A stretch of DNA of 64,000 nt, taken from contig NZ_MDAG01000057.1 in NCBI RefSeq assembly GCF_002876705.1, forward strand, positions 186,001 through 250,000, written 5' to 3'. A program made the translations under genes and the position numbers. This document shows, piece after piece, positions 27,041 through 35,941 of the stretch. The notes under the pieces were generated by a model. The model did no database searches, was not told the origin of the DNA, and was given only the letters and a program-made list of their open reading frames with translations. Every line of letters begins with the position of its first letter. Positions within the stretch are counted from its first letter, which is position 1. Origin of the DNA: Enterovibrio norvegicus_B (GTDB lineage Bacteria > Pseudomonadota > Gammaproteobacteria > Enterobacterales > Vibrionaceae).

Positions 27041-27628
27041 TTACCCTAGAACGTTGACACCTTCTTGCTCTAACATTTCACACAGTCGAATCAATGGAAG
27101 ACCAATCAAAGTGTTTGGGTCTCTACCATCGAGCTTCTCAAACAATGCGATGCCTAATCCTTCACATTTGAAACTGCCAGCACAATCGAGCGGTAGCTCG
27201 CGCTTCACGTAGTTTCTAATTTCTACCTCAGAGAGAGATCTAAAGTGAACGTGAAACGGTTCAACGTCGGTTTGGGATTTCCCAGTTGCACTGTTATAAA
27301 GGCTTAAACCTGTATAAAAAGTGACGTGTTTGCCTGAAGCTGCACTGAGTTGGTCGAAAGCACGCTCTTCAGTATGAGGTTTGCCGAGGATCTTTCCGTC
27401 GATCACGCAGACTTGATCGGATCCTATGATCAAGGCGTTGGGATGATCGATACTGCACGCTTTTGCCTTATTTTCAGACAAACGCTTCACCAAATCGCTT
27501 GGATCTTCTTGTTCATAAGGGGTTTCATCAATATCAGGCGAATGCGTTAGAAAGGAAATTCCCAGCTTTTCTAACACCATTTGGCGATATTTAGAGCCGG
27601 ATCCTAGCACGACTGTTTGTTTATTCAT
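27041..27628 (-). CDS. yceF: Maf-family nucleotide pyrophosphatase (YceF type)
   Basis: 195 residues. It has the Maf opening LGSGSKYRQMVLEKLGISF, the DIDETPY loop, IIGSDQVCVIDGKILGKP with the catalytic Asp, and GRDPNTLIGLPL near the end. YceF hydrolyses m7GTP, and the neighbouring yceD-rpmF genes match the E. coli yceF locus. AAAGGA lies 11 bases before the ATG. It is divergent from yceD. Confidence 0.94.
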   Translation of the reverse strand: MNKQTVVLGSGSKYRQMVLEKLGISFLTHSPDIDETPYEQEDPSDLVKRLSENKAKACSIDHPNALIIGSDQVCVIDGKILGKPHTEERAFDQLSAASGKHVTFYTGLSLYNSATGKSQTDVEPFHVHFRSLSEVEIRNYVKRELPLDCAGSFKCEGLGIALFEKLDGRDPNTLIGLPLIRLCEMLEQEGVNVLG

Positions 27629-27836
27629 CTAACGATGATCCTTTCTCGGAATATTCGTATACGAAGGTCAGTGTAATGTTTTACACTTGCGGAGGCGAGT
27701 GGGCATAGGATGTCCGTTGGCAATTCGTGCCCATTCTGTTTCAAATTCGCTAAGTGCCTGTAGTACAGAAAATAACCTTTTCTTCTCTGGGCGAGTGTGT
27801 ATACGCTACCTCTTAGAAGTAAAAGGCTAAATTTCT

Positions 27837-27865
27837 TTGACTCGGGATACTTTGGAGGCTAGAAT
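27837..27865 (+). promoter_or_regulatory. Strong sigma-70-type promoter of yceD-rpmF-plsX
   Basis: TTGACT (27837-27842), a 17-base spacer and TAGAAT (27860-27865). The expected transcript start near 27872 is only about three bases before the yceD ATG, so the mRNA from this promoter would be nearly leaderless. Confidence 0.65.
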
Positions 27866-27874
27866 TCGCGCCCT

Positions 27875-28396
27875 ATGCAAAAGGTAAAAGTACCACTAAC
27901 GGTTGACCCGTTTAAAAGTGCGCAAAAGCGACTTGATTATGATGGCATCATCGCAGTTAAGCAGCTTGAACGTCTTGCAGAGGTAACTGGAGGTGTGATC
28001 AGTGATGCTGATGTTAAACTTTCTTTTGATATTGATGCACAAGGACTGAAGATCGTAAGCGGTAACGTGAAGGTCGACGTCAATCTTGAGTGTCAACGTT
28101 GTTGGAAAGTCTACCCACATCATTGTGATATCGAATTTATTTACAGCCCGGTTTTCAATGAAGATCAGGTTGACAATTTACCAGATGCTTATGAGCCGGC
28201 ATTAGTCGACGAAAATGGTGAGATTAACCTACTTCAACTTATCGAAGATGAGTTGATTGTGGCTTTGCCACAGGTTGCCATGCACGAAGAAGCTGATTGC
28301 GAAATCAACTCTGATGGTATGGTTTTCGGGGAAATCCCGCTTGCTGATGAGCGTCCGAATCCATTTGCCGTTTTGAAAAACTTAAAGCAAAAGTAA
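27875..28396 (+). CDS. yceD: YceD, DUF177 23S rRNA accumulation protein
   Basis: 173 residues, the same length and start (MQKVKVPLTVDP) as E. coli YceD. The Cys pair in LECQRCWKVYPH and the acidic YEPALVDENGEINLLQLIEDELIVALP are family marks. Loss of YceD/DUF177 reduces 23S rRNA in bacteria and plants. There is no ribosome site at normal distance; the only GGAGG lies within the promoter spacer. It is the first gene of the rpmF-plsX-fab cluster. Confidence 0.94.
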   Translation: MQKVKVPLTVDPFKSAQKRLDYDGIIAVKQLERLAEVTGGVISDADVKLSFDIDAQGLKIVSGNVKVDVNLECQRCWKVYPHHCDIEFIYSPVFNEDQVDNLPDAYEPALVDENGEINLLQLIEDELIVALPQVAMHEEADCEINSDGMVFGEIPLADERPNPFAVLKNLKQK

Positions 28397-28411
28397 CGAG
28401 GAGTAGGGTCC

Positions 28412-28582
28412 ATGGCCGTACAAAAGAGCAAAAAATCACGTTCAATGCGTGGTATGCGTCGTTCACACGATGCGCTAACTACTAGTGCATTGTCTGTAGA
28501 TGCAACTTCTGGTGAAACTCACCTGCGTCACAACGTGACTGCTGACGGTTTCTACCGTGGCCGCAAGGTAATCAACAAGTAA
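28412..28582 (+). CDS. rpmF: 50S ribosomal protein L32
   Basis: 56 residues. It starts MAVQKSKKSRSMRGMRRSHDA and ends GFYRGRKVINK, the L32 pattern. There is no zinc-binding Cys set, as usual for the gammaproteobacterial form. GAGGAG lies upstream of the ATG. It is in the conserved yceD-rpmF-plsX order, linking ribosome and membrane lipid synthesis. Confidence 0.98.
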   Translation: MAVQKSKKSRSMRGMRRSHDALTTSALSVDATSGETHLRHNVTADGFYRGRKVINK

Positions 28583-28591
28583 GGTTGAGCC

Positions 28592-29617
28592 TTGACTGGT
28601 CTAACCATTGCACTTGATGCGATGGGTGGGGACTTCGGTCCCCAGGTAACAGTGCCTGCCTCCGTGCAGGCATTGTTGCATTTCCCTTCGTTAAAAGTCG
28701 TACTCGTCGGTGATCACGCTGAGATCACCCGCCAGCTCGTATCGCTGGGTCAAGAACATGCCTCCCGCATTTCAATTGTTCATGCGGAATCTTCTATCGC
28801 CAACGACACGCGTCCTTCTCAAGCACTTCGCTCGAGTAAAGGTACATCCATGCGTATTGCATTGGAACTTGTCGCCGATGGCAAAGCTGATGCCTGTGTC
28901 AGTGCCGGTAATACGGGCGCACTGATGGCACTCTCTCGCTCCTTATTAAAACTTCTCCCTGGCATAGACAGGCCTGCGCTTGTTTCAGCCCTCCCAACCC
29001 TAGGTTCTCAACAAAGCTGGTTACTCGATCTTGGTGCAAATGTTTCGGTGGATGCTGATACCTTGTTTCAGTTTGCGGTAATGGGCTCTGTGCTTGCTGA
29101 AGAGCAATTAGGTCATCAACCTACGGTGGGCTTGTTGAATATCGGTGAAGAAGAAATAAAAGGAAATGATTTAGTAAAGCGTTGCTCGGAAATGCTTCAG
29201 CAATGCTCAGCAGTCAATTACATTGGTTACGTAGAGGGCAACCAGCTCTATACAGGGAAGGCTGATGTGGTTGTCTGTGATGGATTTGTCGGCAACGTAA
29301 GCCTGAAAACCAGTGAAGGGGTCGCAAAACTGTTTTTAGATAGCTTAAAGCAGCACATTTTGACGAGCCCATTTAAAAAACTGGTGGCTAAATGGTTATT
29401 TGGCGAACTATTTACTGCGCTTAATCACCTGAACCCCGACCAGTACAATGGCGCAAGTCTGTTAGGATTGCGCGGCATTGTAGTGAAAAGCCACGGACGT
29501 GCTGATATATCCGCTTTCCAACACGCTATCGGGGAAGCGGTCCACGAAGTCGAACGGCAACTACCTAAAAAAATATGTGACCGTTTGGAAGCCGTACTAC
29601 TCGAGAGGCATTATTAG
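28592..29617 (+). CDS. plsX: Phosphate acyltransferase PlsX
   Basis: 341 residues with a TTG start ten bases after rpmF. It opens LTIALDAMGGDFGPQVTV, with VSAGNTGALMALSR and CDGFVGNVSLKTSEG in the body and an NGASLLGLRGIVVKSHG motif near the end. It makes acyl-phosphate from acyl-ACP for phospholipid synthesis. TTG is the only sensible start because the conserved DAMGGD lies nine residues later. Confidence 0.97.
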   Translation: MTGLTIALDAMGGDFGPQVTVPASVQALLHFPSLKVVLVGDHAEITRQLVSLGQEHASRISIVHAESSIANDTRPSQALRSSKGTSMRIALELVADGKADACVSAGNTGALMALSRSLLKLLPGIDRPALVSALPTLGSQQSWLLDLGANVSVDADTLFQFAVMGSVLAEEQLGHQPTVGLLNIGEEEIKGNDLVKRCSEMLQQCSAVNYIGYVEGNQLYTGKADVVVCDGFVGNVSLKTSEGVAKLFLDSLKQHILTSPFKKLVAKWLFGELFTALNHLNPDQYNGASLLGLRGIVVKSHGRADISAFQHAIGEAVHEVERQLPKKICDRLEAVLLERHY

Positions 29618-29622
29618 TCTTC

Positions 29623-30585
29623 ATGTTCAGTAAGATTCTAGGTACAGGCAGCTTTCTGCCTGCCCAAATCCGCACTAACGCGGATCTCGAAAAAATGGTT
29701 GATACCAGTGATGAGTGGATTACTGCCCGAACTGGTATTAAAGAACGTCGTATTGCAGCGGAAAACGAGTCTGTTGCGGTAATGGCTTACAACGCTGCTG
29801 TCCAAGCAATTGATATGGCAGCGATTGATAAGCACGACATTGACCTCATTATTGTTGCTACCACAAGCGGTGAAAGTGCATTCCCTGCTGCCGCATGTGA
29901 AGTCCAAGCCATGCTTGGTATTAGTGGTTGCCCTGCCTTTGATATTGCTGCTGCATGTTCTGGTTTTGTTTACGCACTGAGCGTTGCTGATCAGTATGTG
30001 AAGTCAGGCATGGCGCGTAACGCCTTGGTTGTTGGTTCTGATCGTCTTTCTCACATGTGTGATCCGACTGATCGTTCAACTGTCATCTTGTTTGGTGATG
30101 GTGCGGGTGCCGTTGTTGTTGGTGCAAGCGAAGAGCCAGGTGTGATCTCTACTCACTTACGTGCTGATGGTAAATTTGGCGAGTTGCTGAACTTGAAACA
30201 CCCTGGGCGTGGTTCGCGCTCTCAAGTTGAAGAAGATGCTTGGCTAGAAATGGCAGGCAACGATGTCTTTAAAGTTGCTGTTACGCAGCTGGCTAACATC
30301 GTCTCTGAAACACTTGATGCCAACCAAATGGAAAAGTCTGAAATTGATTGGCTCGTTCCACACCAAGCAAACTATCGAATCATTAAAGCGACGGCAAAAA
30401 AACTGGCCATGTCGATGGATCAGGTTGTCCTAACGCTAGATAAACATGGCAATACGTCTGCCGCTTCTGTTCCTACTGCACTTGATGAAGCAGTACGTGA
30501 CGGACGCATTCAACGCGGTCAAACGATATTGCTTGAAGCCTTTGGCGGTGGTTTCGCCTGGGGCTCTGCGCTGATTAAGTTTTAA
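29623..30585 (+). CDS. fabH: 3-oxoacyl-ACP synthase III
   Basis: 320 residues. The thiolase-fold triad is visible: Cys112 in AAACSGFVYALS, His in VPHQANYRI and Asn in KHGNTSAAS. It ends with the family signature EAFGGGFAWGSALIKF. It condenses acetyl-CoA with malonyl-ACP to start fatty acid synthesis. It follows plsX by five bases. Confidence 0.98.
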   Translation: MFSKILGTGSFLPAQIRTNADLEKMVDTSDEWITARTGIKERRIAAENESVAVMAYNAAVQAIDMAAIDKHDIDLIIVATTSGESAFPAAACEVQAMLGISGCPAFDIAAACSGFVYALSVADQYVKSGMARNALVVGSDRLSHMCDPTDRSTVILFGDGAGAVVVGASEEPGVISTHLRADGKFGELLNLKHPGRGSRSQVEEDAWLEMAGNDVFKVAVTQLANIVSETLDANQMEKSEIDWLVPHQANYRIIKATAKKLAMSMDQVVLTLDKHGNTSAASVPTALDEAVRDGRIQRGQTILLEAFGGGFAWGSALIKF

Positions 30586-30599
30586 TAAGGAAAATTTCT

Positions 30600-31523
30600 A
30601 TGTCTAACTTTGCTGTGGTTTTTCCAGGCCAAGGTTCACAAACTATGGGCATGTTGGCTGAACTGGCTGAACAATTTGATGTAGTAAAACAAACATTTGC
30701 TGAAGCATCTGACGTTTTAGGTTATGACCTTTGGGCACTGGTTCAAAACGGCCCTGACACTGACCTCAACCAAACTCATCGCACTCAACCTGCACTGCTG
30801 GCAGCGTCTGTTGCGATTTGGCGTGTATGGCAACAAGAGGGTGGAGCACAACCAACCGTATTGGCTGGTCATAGCTTGGGTGAGTACTCTGCACTGGTTT
30901 GTGCGGGTGTTATCGACTTCAAAGAAGCCGTTAAATTGGTTGAACTGCGTGGTCAGCTGATGCAAGAAGCGGTACCTGCAGGCGTGGGTGCTATGTCTGC
31001 AATCATTGGTCTTGAAAACGACGCCATTGCTAAAGCGTGTGAAGAAGCGGAACAGGGACAAGTGGTTTCCCCTGTAAACTTCAATTCACCAGGCCAAGTT
31101 GTCATTGCCGGTAATAAAGAAGCGGTAGAGCGTGCAAACGTTCTGTGTAAAGAAGCGGGCGCGAAACGCGCATTGCCTTTGCCTGTATCTGTGCCGTCTC
31201 ACTGTGCACTGATGAAACCAGCAGCAGATAAATTAGCTGTTGCGCTTGAAAGCATTGAATTTTCTGCACCGTCAATCCCAGTTGTTAACAACGCTGACGT
31301 TGCTGCTGAAACTGACCCTTCTGCGATTAAATCTGCTCTTGTTCGTCAACTTTACGGTCCCGTTCGTTGGACTGAAAGCGTTGAGAAAATGGCCGGTGAA
31401 GGCGTTGAGCTTCTGCTAGAAATGGGCCCTGGTAAAGTATTGACGGGTCTTGCTAAGCGTATCGATCGTAAATTGAACGCTGCTGCGGTTAATGATCCTG
31501 CTTCTTTGGAAGCGGCGAAGTAA
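30600..31523 (+). CDS. fabD: Malonyl-CoA:ACP transacylase
   Basis: 307 residues. FPGQGSQTMGML opens the protein and the nucleophile Ser sits in GHSLGEYSAL. The His of the catalytic pair lies in PVSVPSHCALM. The start has TAAGGA upstream. It loads malonate onto ACP for FabH, FabF and FabB. Confidence 0.98.
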   Translation: MSNFAVVFPGQGSQTMGMLAELAEQFDVVKQTFAEASDVLGYDLWALVQNGPDTDLNQTHRTQPALLAASVAIWRVWQQEGGAQPTVLAGHSLGEYSALVCAGVIDFKEAVKLVELRGQLMQEAVPAGVGAMSAIIGLENDAIAKACEEAEQGQVVSPVNFNSPGQVVIAGNKEAVERANVLCKEAGAKRALPLPVSVPSHCALMKPAADKLAVALESIEFSAPSIPVVNNADVAAETDPSAIKSALVRQLYGPVRWTESVEKMAGEGVELLLEMGPGKVLTGLAKRIDRKLNAAAVNDPASLEAAK

Positions 31524-31579
31524 TTTCTGGAAACTGCAGCCAGTAACAACTGGCTGCTGCAATTAAGGAACGAATAAGA

Positions 31580-32314
31580 ATGGACCTGAACGGTAAAATT
31601 GCGCTTGTTACGGGTGCGAGTCGTGGTATTGGACGAGCAATCGCTGAAATTCTTGTAGAGCGCGGTGCAACAGTTGTTGGTACAGCTACCTCTGAAAGCG
31701 GTGCTGCGTCAATCAGCGATTACTTGGGCGAGAACGGTAAGGGCTATGCACTTAACGTAACATCTTCTGAGTCGATTGAAGGCGTACTGAAAGCGATCAA
31801 AGAAGAGTTCGGTGATATCGATATTCTTGTTAACAATGCAGGCATTACTCGTGATAACCTTCTGATGCGTATGAAGGAAGATGAGTGGCAAGACATCATG
31901 GACACCAACTTGACGTCTATTTTCCGCATGTCTAAAGCGGTACTGCGTGCGATGATGAAAAAACGTAACGGACGTATTATTAATGTCGGTTCGGTTGTTG
32001 GTACAATGGGCAACGCCGGTCAGGCAAATTATGCGGCAGCGAAAGCTGGAGTTGTGGGCTTCACCAAATCTATGGCACGTGAAGTTGCATCGCGCGGCAT
32101 TACCGTAAATACTGTCGCTCCAGGTTTCATTGAAACCGACATGACAAAAGCGCTGAACGATGATCAGCGTGCAGCAACTTTGGCTCAAGTACCTGCTGGA
32201 CGTTTAGGCGATCCACGTGAAATTGCGGCGACTGTAGCGTTTTTAGCGTCAACAGATGCAGCCTATATCACGGGTGAGACACTGCACGTCAATGGCGGCA
32301 TGTACATGATTTGA
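31580..32314 (+). CDS. fabG: 3-oxoacyl-ACP reductase
   Basis: 244 residues, short-chain dehydrogenase. The NADPH loop is GASRGIGRAIA, the NNAG motif is VNNAGITRDN, and the catalytic Ser, Tyr and Lys are in NVGSVVGTMGNAGQANYAAAKAG. It ends YITGETLHVNGGMYMI. AAGGAA lies upstream of the ATG. Confidence 0.98.
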   Translation: MDLNGKIALVTGASRGIGRAIAEILVERGATVVGTATSESGAASISDYLGENGKGYALNVTSSESIEGVLKAIKEEFGDIDILVNNAGITRDNLLMRMKEDEWQDIMDTNLTSIFRMSKAVLRAMMKKRNGRIINVGSVVGTMGNAGQANYAAAKAGVVGFTKSMAREVASRGITVNTVAPGFIETDMTKALNDDQRAATLAQVPAGRLGDPREIAATVAFLASTDAAYITGETLHVNGGMYMI

Positions 32315-32320
32315 GCACAA

Positions 32321-32407
32321 AAGTTGCAACACTAAATGATACAGGTCAAACTCCGACTGTTTATCGAGCAAATCGTGGTTTGACCAGCATTAAGGGTGTT
32401 GCAACTT
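32321..32407. repeat. Nested inverted repeats between fabG and acpP
   Basis: The outer arms AAGTTGCAACAC (32321-32332) and GTGTTGCAACTT (32396-32407) pair perfectly over 12 bases. Inside them GGTCAAAC (32344-32351) pairs with GTTTGACC (32378-32385). The RNA can fold into a long two-part hairpin that splits the fabG and acpP messages. No T-tract follows, so it is not an ordinary terminator. Confidence 0.75.
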
Positions 32408-32471
32408 CCACGTTATTGAATAAACTACTGCACATATCGCATCTGCGAATCTTGTAAGGAATAGTATTAAT

Positions 32472-32708
32472 ATGAGCAACATCGAAGAACGCGTTAAAAA
32501 AATCATCGTTGAGCAACTAGGCGTAGACGAAGCTGAAGTTAAAAACGAAGCATCTTTCGTTGACGATCTGGGTGCAGATTCTCTAGACACAGTTGAGCTT
32601 GTTATGGCTCTGGAAGAAGAATTCGATACCGAGATTCCAGACGAAGAAGCTGAAAAGATTACTACTGTTCAAGCTGCTATCGACTACGTAGTTGGCGCGT
32701 CTGAGTAA
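32472..32708 (+). CDS. acpP: Acyl carrier protein
   Basis: 78 residues, acidic. The phosphopantetheine site is Ser37 in DDLGADSLDTVEL. The start has TAAGGA upstream. It is preceded by a 157-base spacer with nested inverted repeats and followed by a terminator, so the gene is probably also expressed on its own as an abundant short transcript. Confidence 0.99.
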   Translation: MSNIEERVKKIIVEQLGVDEAEVKNEASFVDDLGADSLDTVELVMALEEEFDTEIPDEEAEKITTVQAAIDYVVGASE

Positions 32709-32726
32709 TCAGAAAAAAAATTCTTC

Positions 32727-32757
32727 CAGGCGGTCAATTTGGCCGCCTGAGTTTTTT
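32727..32757 (+). terminator. Intrinsic terminator after acpP
   Basis: CAGGCGG / CCGCCTG followed by GAGTTTTTT. It lies between acpP and fabF and probably lets only part of transcription into fabF. Confidence 0.75.
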
Positions 32758-32806
32758 CTAGCACCTCAAAATTTTAAAGAATCACCTTTCTCCGGAGAAT
32801 ATCATC

Positions 32807-34045
32807 GTGTCTAAGCGTCGTGTTGTTGTCACTGGCATGGGGATGTTATCGCCTGTAGGTAACACTGTTGAGTCATCTTGGAAAGCATTACTCGCTGGCC
32901 AAAGCGGTATTCAAACAATTGATCATTTCGATACAACAGGCTTTGCAACCAAATTTGCTGGGCTAGTAAATGATTTCAATTGTGAAGATTACATCTCTAA
33001 GAAAGATGCTCGTAAAATGGATTTATTCATCCAGTACGGGATCGCAGCAAGTGTGCAAGCACTTGAAGATTCTGGTTTGGAGATCACCGAAGAAAACGCT
33101 GAGCGTGTCGGTGTAGCCATTGGTTCGGGTATTGGTGGACTTGGCTTGATTGAAGCTAACCACCGCGCGTATGTCGAAAAAGGCCCACGCAAAATCAGTC
33201 CATTTTTTGTACCGTCGACCATTGTAAATATGATCGCCGGTCACGTATCCATTAATTACGGTCTTCGCGGTCCTAACATCGCGATTTCAACGGCTTGTAC
33301 CACAGGTCTGCACAACATCGGTCATGCGGCACGCATGATTGCATATGGTGATGCAGATGCGATGGTTGCAGGTGGCGCAGAAAAAGCGTCGACCGAATTA
33401 GGTATTGGTGGCTTTGCTGCTGCAAAAGCCCTGTCTACCCGTAATGACGATCCACAAGCGGCTTCACGTCCTTGGGATAAAGACCGTGATGGTTTTGTTC
33501 TAGGTGATGGCGCTGGCGTCATCGTGCTTGAAGAATACGAACAAGCAAAAGCACGTGGTGCCAAGATTTACTGTGAGCTTGTTGGCTTCGGTATGAGTGG
33601 TGATGCTTACCACATGACGTCACCAAGCGCAGACGGCTCTGGTGGTGCACTTGCAATGAAAGCGGCTATCCGCGATGCAGGCATCACACCAGAAGATATT
33701 GGTTATGTAAACGCACACGGTACGTCTACACCTGCGGGTGATGTTGCTGAAACGAAGGGTATTCGTTTGGCTATGGGTGCTGCTGCAGACAAAACCATGG
33801 TGTCTTCAACCAAATCAATGACAGGTCACCTTCTAGGTGCTGCAGGTTCTGCGGAATCTATCTTCACCATCATGTCTTTGGTTGAGCAGGCTGTACCGCC
33901 AACGATTAACTTGGACAACCTCGATGAAGGTTGTGACCTTGATTATGTTCCACATGAAGCTCGTCAAGTGAAGACGGACTACGCTCTGTGTAACTCTTTC
34001 GGCTTCGGCGGCACAAATGGTTCGTTGATTTTCAAAAAAATCTAA
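32807..34045 (+). CDS. fabF: 3-oxoacyl-ACP synthase II
   Basis: 412 residues with a GTG start and GGAG about nine bases upstream. The catalytic Cys is in ISTACTTGLHN, and the two His residues are in NAHGTSTPAGD and STKSMTGHLLGAAG. It ends with CNSFGFGGTNGSLIF. It elongates acyl-ACP, including palmitoleoyl-ACP to vaccenoyl-ACP when cold. Confidence 0.98.
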   Translation: MSKRRVVVTGMGMLSPVGNTVESSWKALLAGQSGIQTIDHFDTTGFATKFAGLVNDFNCEDYISKKDARKMDLFIQYGIAASVQALEDSGLEITEENAERVGVAIGSGIGGLGLIEANHRAYVEKGPRKISPFFVPSTIVNMIAGHVSINYGLRGPNIAISTACTTGLHNIGHAARMIAYGDADAMVAGGAEKASTELGIGGFAAAKALSTRNDDPQAASRPWDKDRDGFVLGDGAGVIVLEEYEQAKARGAKIYCELVGFGMSGDAYHMTSPSADGSGGALAMKAAIRDAGITPEDIGYVNAHGTSTPAGDVAETKGIRLAMGAAADKTMVSSTKSMTGHLLGAAGSAESIFTIMSLVEQAVPPTINLDNLDEGCDLDYVPHEARQVKTDYALCNSFGFGGTNGSLIFKKI

Positions 34046-34066
34046 GAATTTTTTGATAAACTAAGG

Positions 34067-34098
34067 CGGCTCGATACAGTGTATCGAGCCGTTTTTTT
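34067..34098 (+). terminator. Intrinsic terminator after fabF
   Basis: CGGCTCGATAC / GTATCGAGCCG followed by TTTTTTT. It separates fabF from the pabC-mltG-tmk-holB group, only 24 bases before the pabC start. Confidence 0.88.
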
Positions 34099-34121
34099 AT
34101 TTGTAATTCAGGAACCCCGGA

Positions 34122-34931
34122 ATGATTTTGCTCAATGGATTGGCTAGTGATGACATTTCAATCTCTGATCGCGGTTTACAGTACGGTGACGGCTGTTTTT
34201 CCACCCTTCTTCTTAAAAGGGGTGTAGTTGCAGCTTGGCCATTGCACGAAGCGCGTTTGCGTGACAACGCATCTCGACTTGGGATCACCGATATTGATTG
34301 GCCTTTAGTTGCTTCTTGGGTACAAGATGCGGCTAAATCTACCGAAAGCACAGACAAAGCGGTTCTGAAAGTGATCATTACGCGAGGTGCGGGCGGGCGA
34401 GGTTACAGCCCTGAAGGCTGCAATGCGCCCAATGTCATTGTCTCAACGCATGCCTATCCAGCGCACTATGAGGCGTGGCGGGAGAAAGGCATTGCGATGG
34501 TACTGCTTGAACAACCACTCGGCATATCTCCGCTCGCAGGCATTAAGCATTTAAACCGTTTAGAGCAGGTTATGCTCAAGCGTGAAGTGGACAGCAGCGG
34601 CATGGACGATGGTGTTGCGTGCGACATGAGTGGGAACCTTGTCGAAACCTCTGCGTCGAATTTATTCTGGCGTATCGGCAAGATGATTTATACCCCAGAT
34701 CTTCAACGTGCAGGTGTGGCTGGTACGATGCGAACTCAGGTTATCGCAGCGGCGAAAGCACTCGGTTTTGATGTTCAGGAAGTTCTCTCTTCCCCTGACG
34801 CTTTATTTAGAGCCGAAGAAGTCTTTATAACAAATGCAGTAATGGGCGTGATGCCTGTGAGATGCGTAGAAACAACAAACTACAGCGCATTTGATGCTTG
34901 TAGAGCAATAACATTGAGGTTAAATGCGTGA
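34122..34931 (+). CDS. pabC: 4-amino-4-deoxychorismate lyase
   Basis: 269 residues, fold-type IV PLP enzyme. SISDRGLQYGDGCFSTLLL starts it and the PLP Lys is in LAGIKHLNRLEQVML. It forms p-aminobenzoate for folate. Its stop overlaps the mltG GTG by four bases, so the two are translationally coupled. Confidence 0.95.
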   Translation: MILLNGLASDDISISDRGLQYGDGCFSTLLLKRGVVAAWPLHEARLRDNASRLGITDIDWPLVASWVQDAAKSTESTDKAVLKVIITRGAGGRGYSPEGCNAPNVIVSTHAYPAHYEAWREKGIAMVLLEQPLGISPLAGIKHLNRLEQVMLKREVDSSGMDDGVACDMSGNLVETSASNLFWRIGKMIYTPDLQRAGVAGTMRTQVIAAAKALGFDVQEVLSSPDALFRAEEVFITNAVMGVMPVRCVETTNYSAFDACRAITLRLNA

Positions 34932-35941
34932 TTAAAAAACTGGCCCTTGTATTTCTGTGCCTTGTATTGGCTGCTGCTGGTGGCGCGTACTGGGCATATG
35001 GGGAAATTGAATCGTACGTGAGTGCGCAAATAGACACTCAAGAAAAAGTCCTCGTGACGGTACCGGATGGCGCGAATTATCATTCCGTTACCCGTACTTT
35101 GATTAATGACGGTGTTATTTCACCGTCTGAATGGTCAAGATTTGCGGCAAAAACGCACCCAGAGCTCACTCGCTTGAAAGCGGGGACTTATGAAATTGAC
35201 CCGTCAATGACACTTGCAGATGTGTTTGCCGTGTTCCGAACAGGTAAAGAGCATCAGTTTGCGATCACCTTCGTTGAAGGAAGTACCTTCAAAGAATGGC
35301 GCGAAATCCTTAATCAAACTGACTACTTGAAACATGATACTGAAAATTTGAGTGAAGCGGCTATTGCCAAGAAGCTCGGTTTGTCGTCAGAGAAAGTCGA
35401 AGGGTTATTGTTGCCAGAAACCTATCATTTTGTGGCAGGGGAAAGCGATCTCTCTCTTCTAGTTCGTGCTTCCAAGCAACTTCAAGGTGCGTTGGATTTG
35501 GCATGGGCATCACGTGCTGAGAAGCTACCCGTAAAATCCGCGTATGACTTGTTAACGCTTGCCTCCATCATTGAAAAAGAAACCGCGGTGGATGAAGAGC
35601 GCGGTAAAGTGGCGTCAGTATTTGTAAACCGCTTGAACAAGCGAATGCGTCTGCAAACTGACCCTACGGTGATTTATGGCATGGGTGATAAATACGATGG
35701 CAACATCCGTAAGAAAGACTTACGCACGCCAACGCCATATAACACGTATGTGATTTCAGGTTTACCGCCAACGCCAATTGCGATGCCAGGTAAAGCTTCG
35801 ATCATTGCTGCGGCGAACCCTGACAGTACACCGTATTTCTATTTCGTTGCCAGCGGTTACGGTGGCCACAAATTTTCGAAAACGCTCGCGGAACATAACC
35901 GTGCAGTCCGACAGTATCTCAAAGTATTAAGAAGCCAATGA
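34928..35941 (+). CDS. mltG: Endolytic murein transglycosylase MltG
   Basis: 337 residues, GTG start overlapping pabC (GTGA). Residues 2-25 form the inner-membrane anchor. The YceG catalytic domain holds the essential Glu in LASIIEKETAVDEERGKVASVFVNRL and the LQTDPTVIYG motif. It cuts nascent glycan strands in the periplasm and sets their length. Its stop overlaps the tmk ATG. Confidence 0.96.
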   Translation: MIKKLALVFLCLVLAAAGGAYWAYGEIESYVSAQIDTQEKVLVTVPDGANYHSVTRTLINDGVISPSEWSRFAAKTHPELTRLKAGTYEIDPSMTLADVFAVFRTGKEHQFAITFVEGSTFKEWREILNQTDYLKHDTENLSEAAIAKKLGLSSEKVEGLLLPETYHFVAGESDLSLLVRASKQLQGALDLAWASRAEKLPVKSAYDLLTLASIIEKETAVDEERGKVASVFVNRLNKRMRLQTDPTVIYGMGDKYDGNIRKKDLRTPTPYNTYVISGLPPTPIAMPGKASIIAAANPDSTPYFYFVASGYGGHKFSKTLAEHNRAVRQYLKVLRSQ

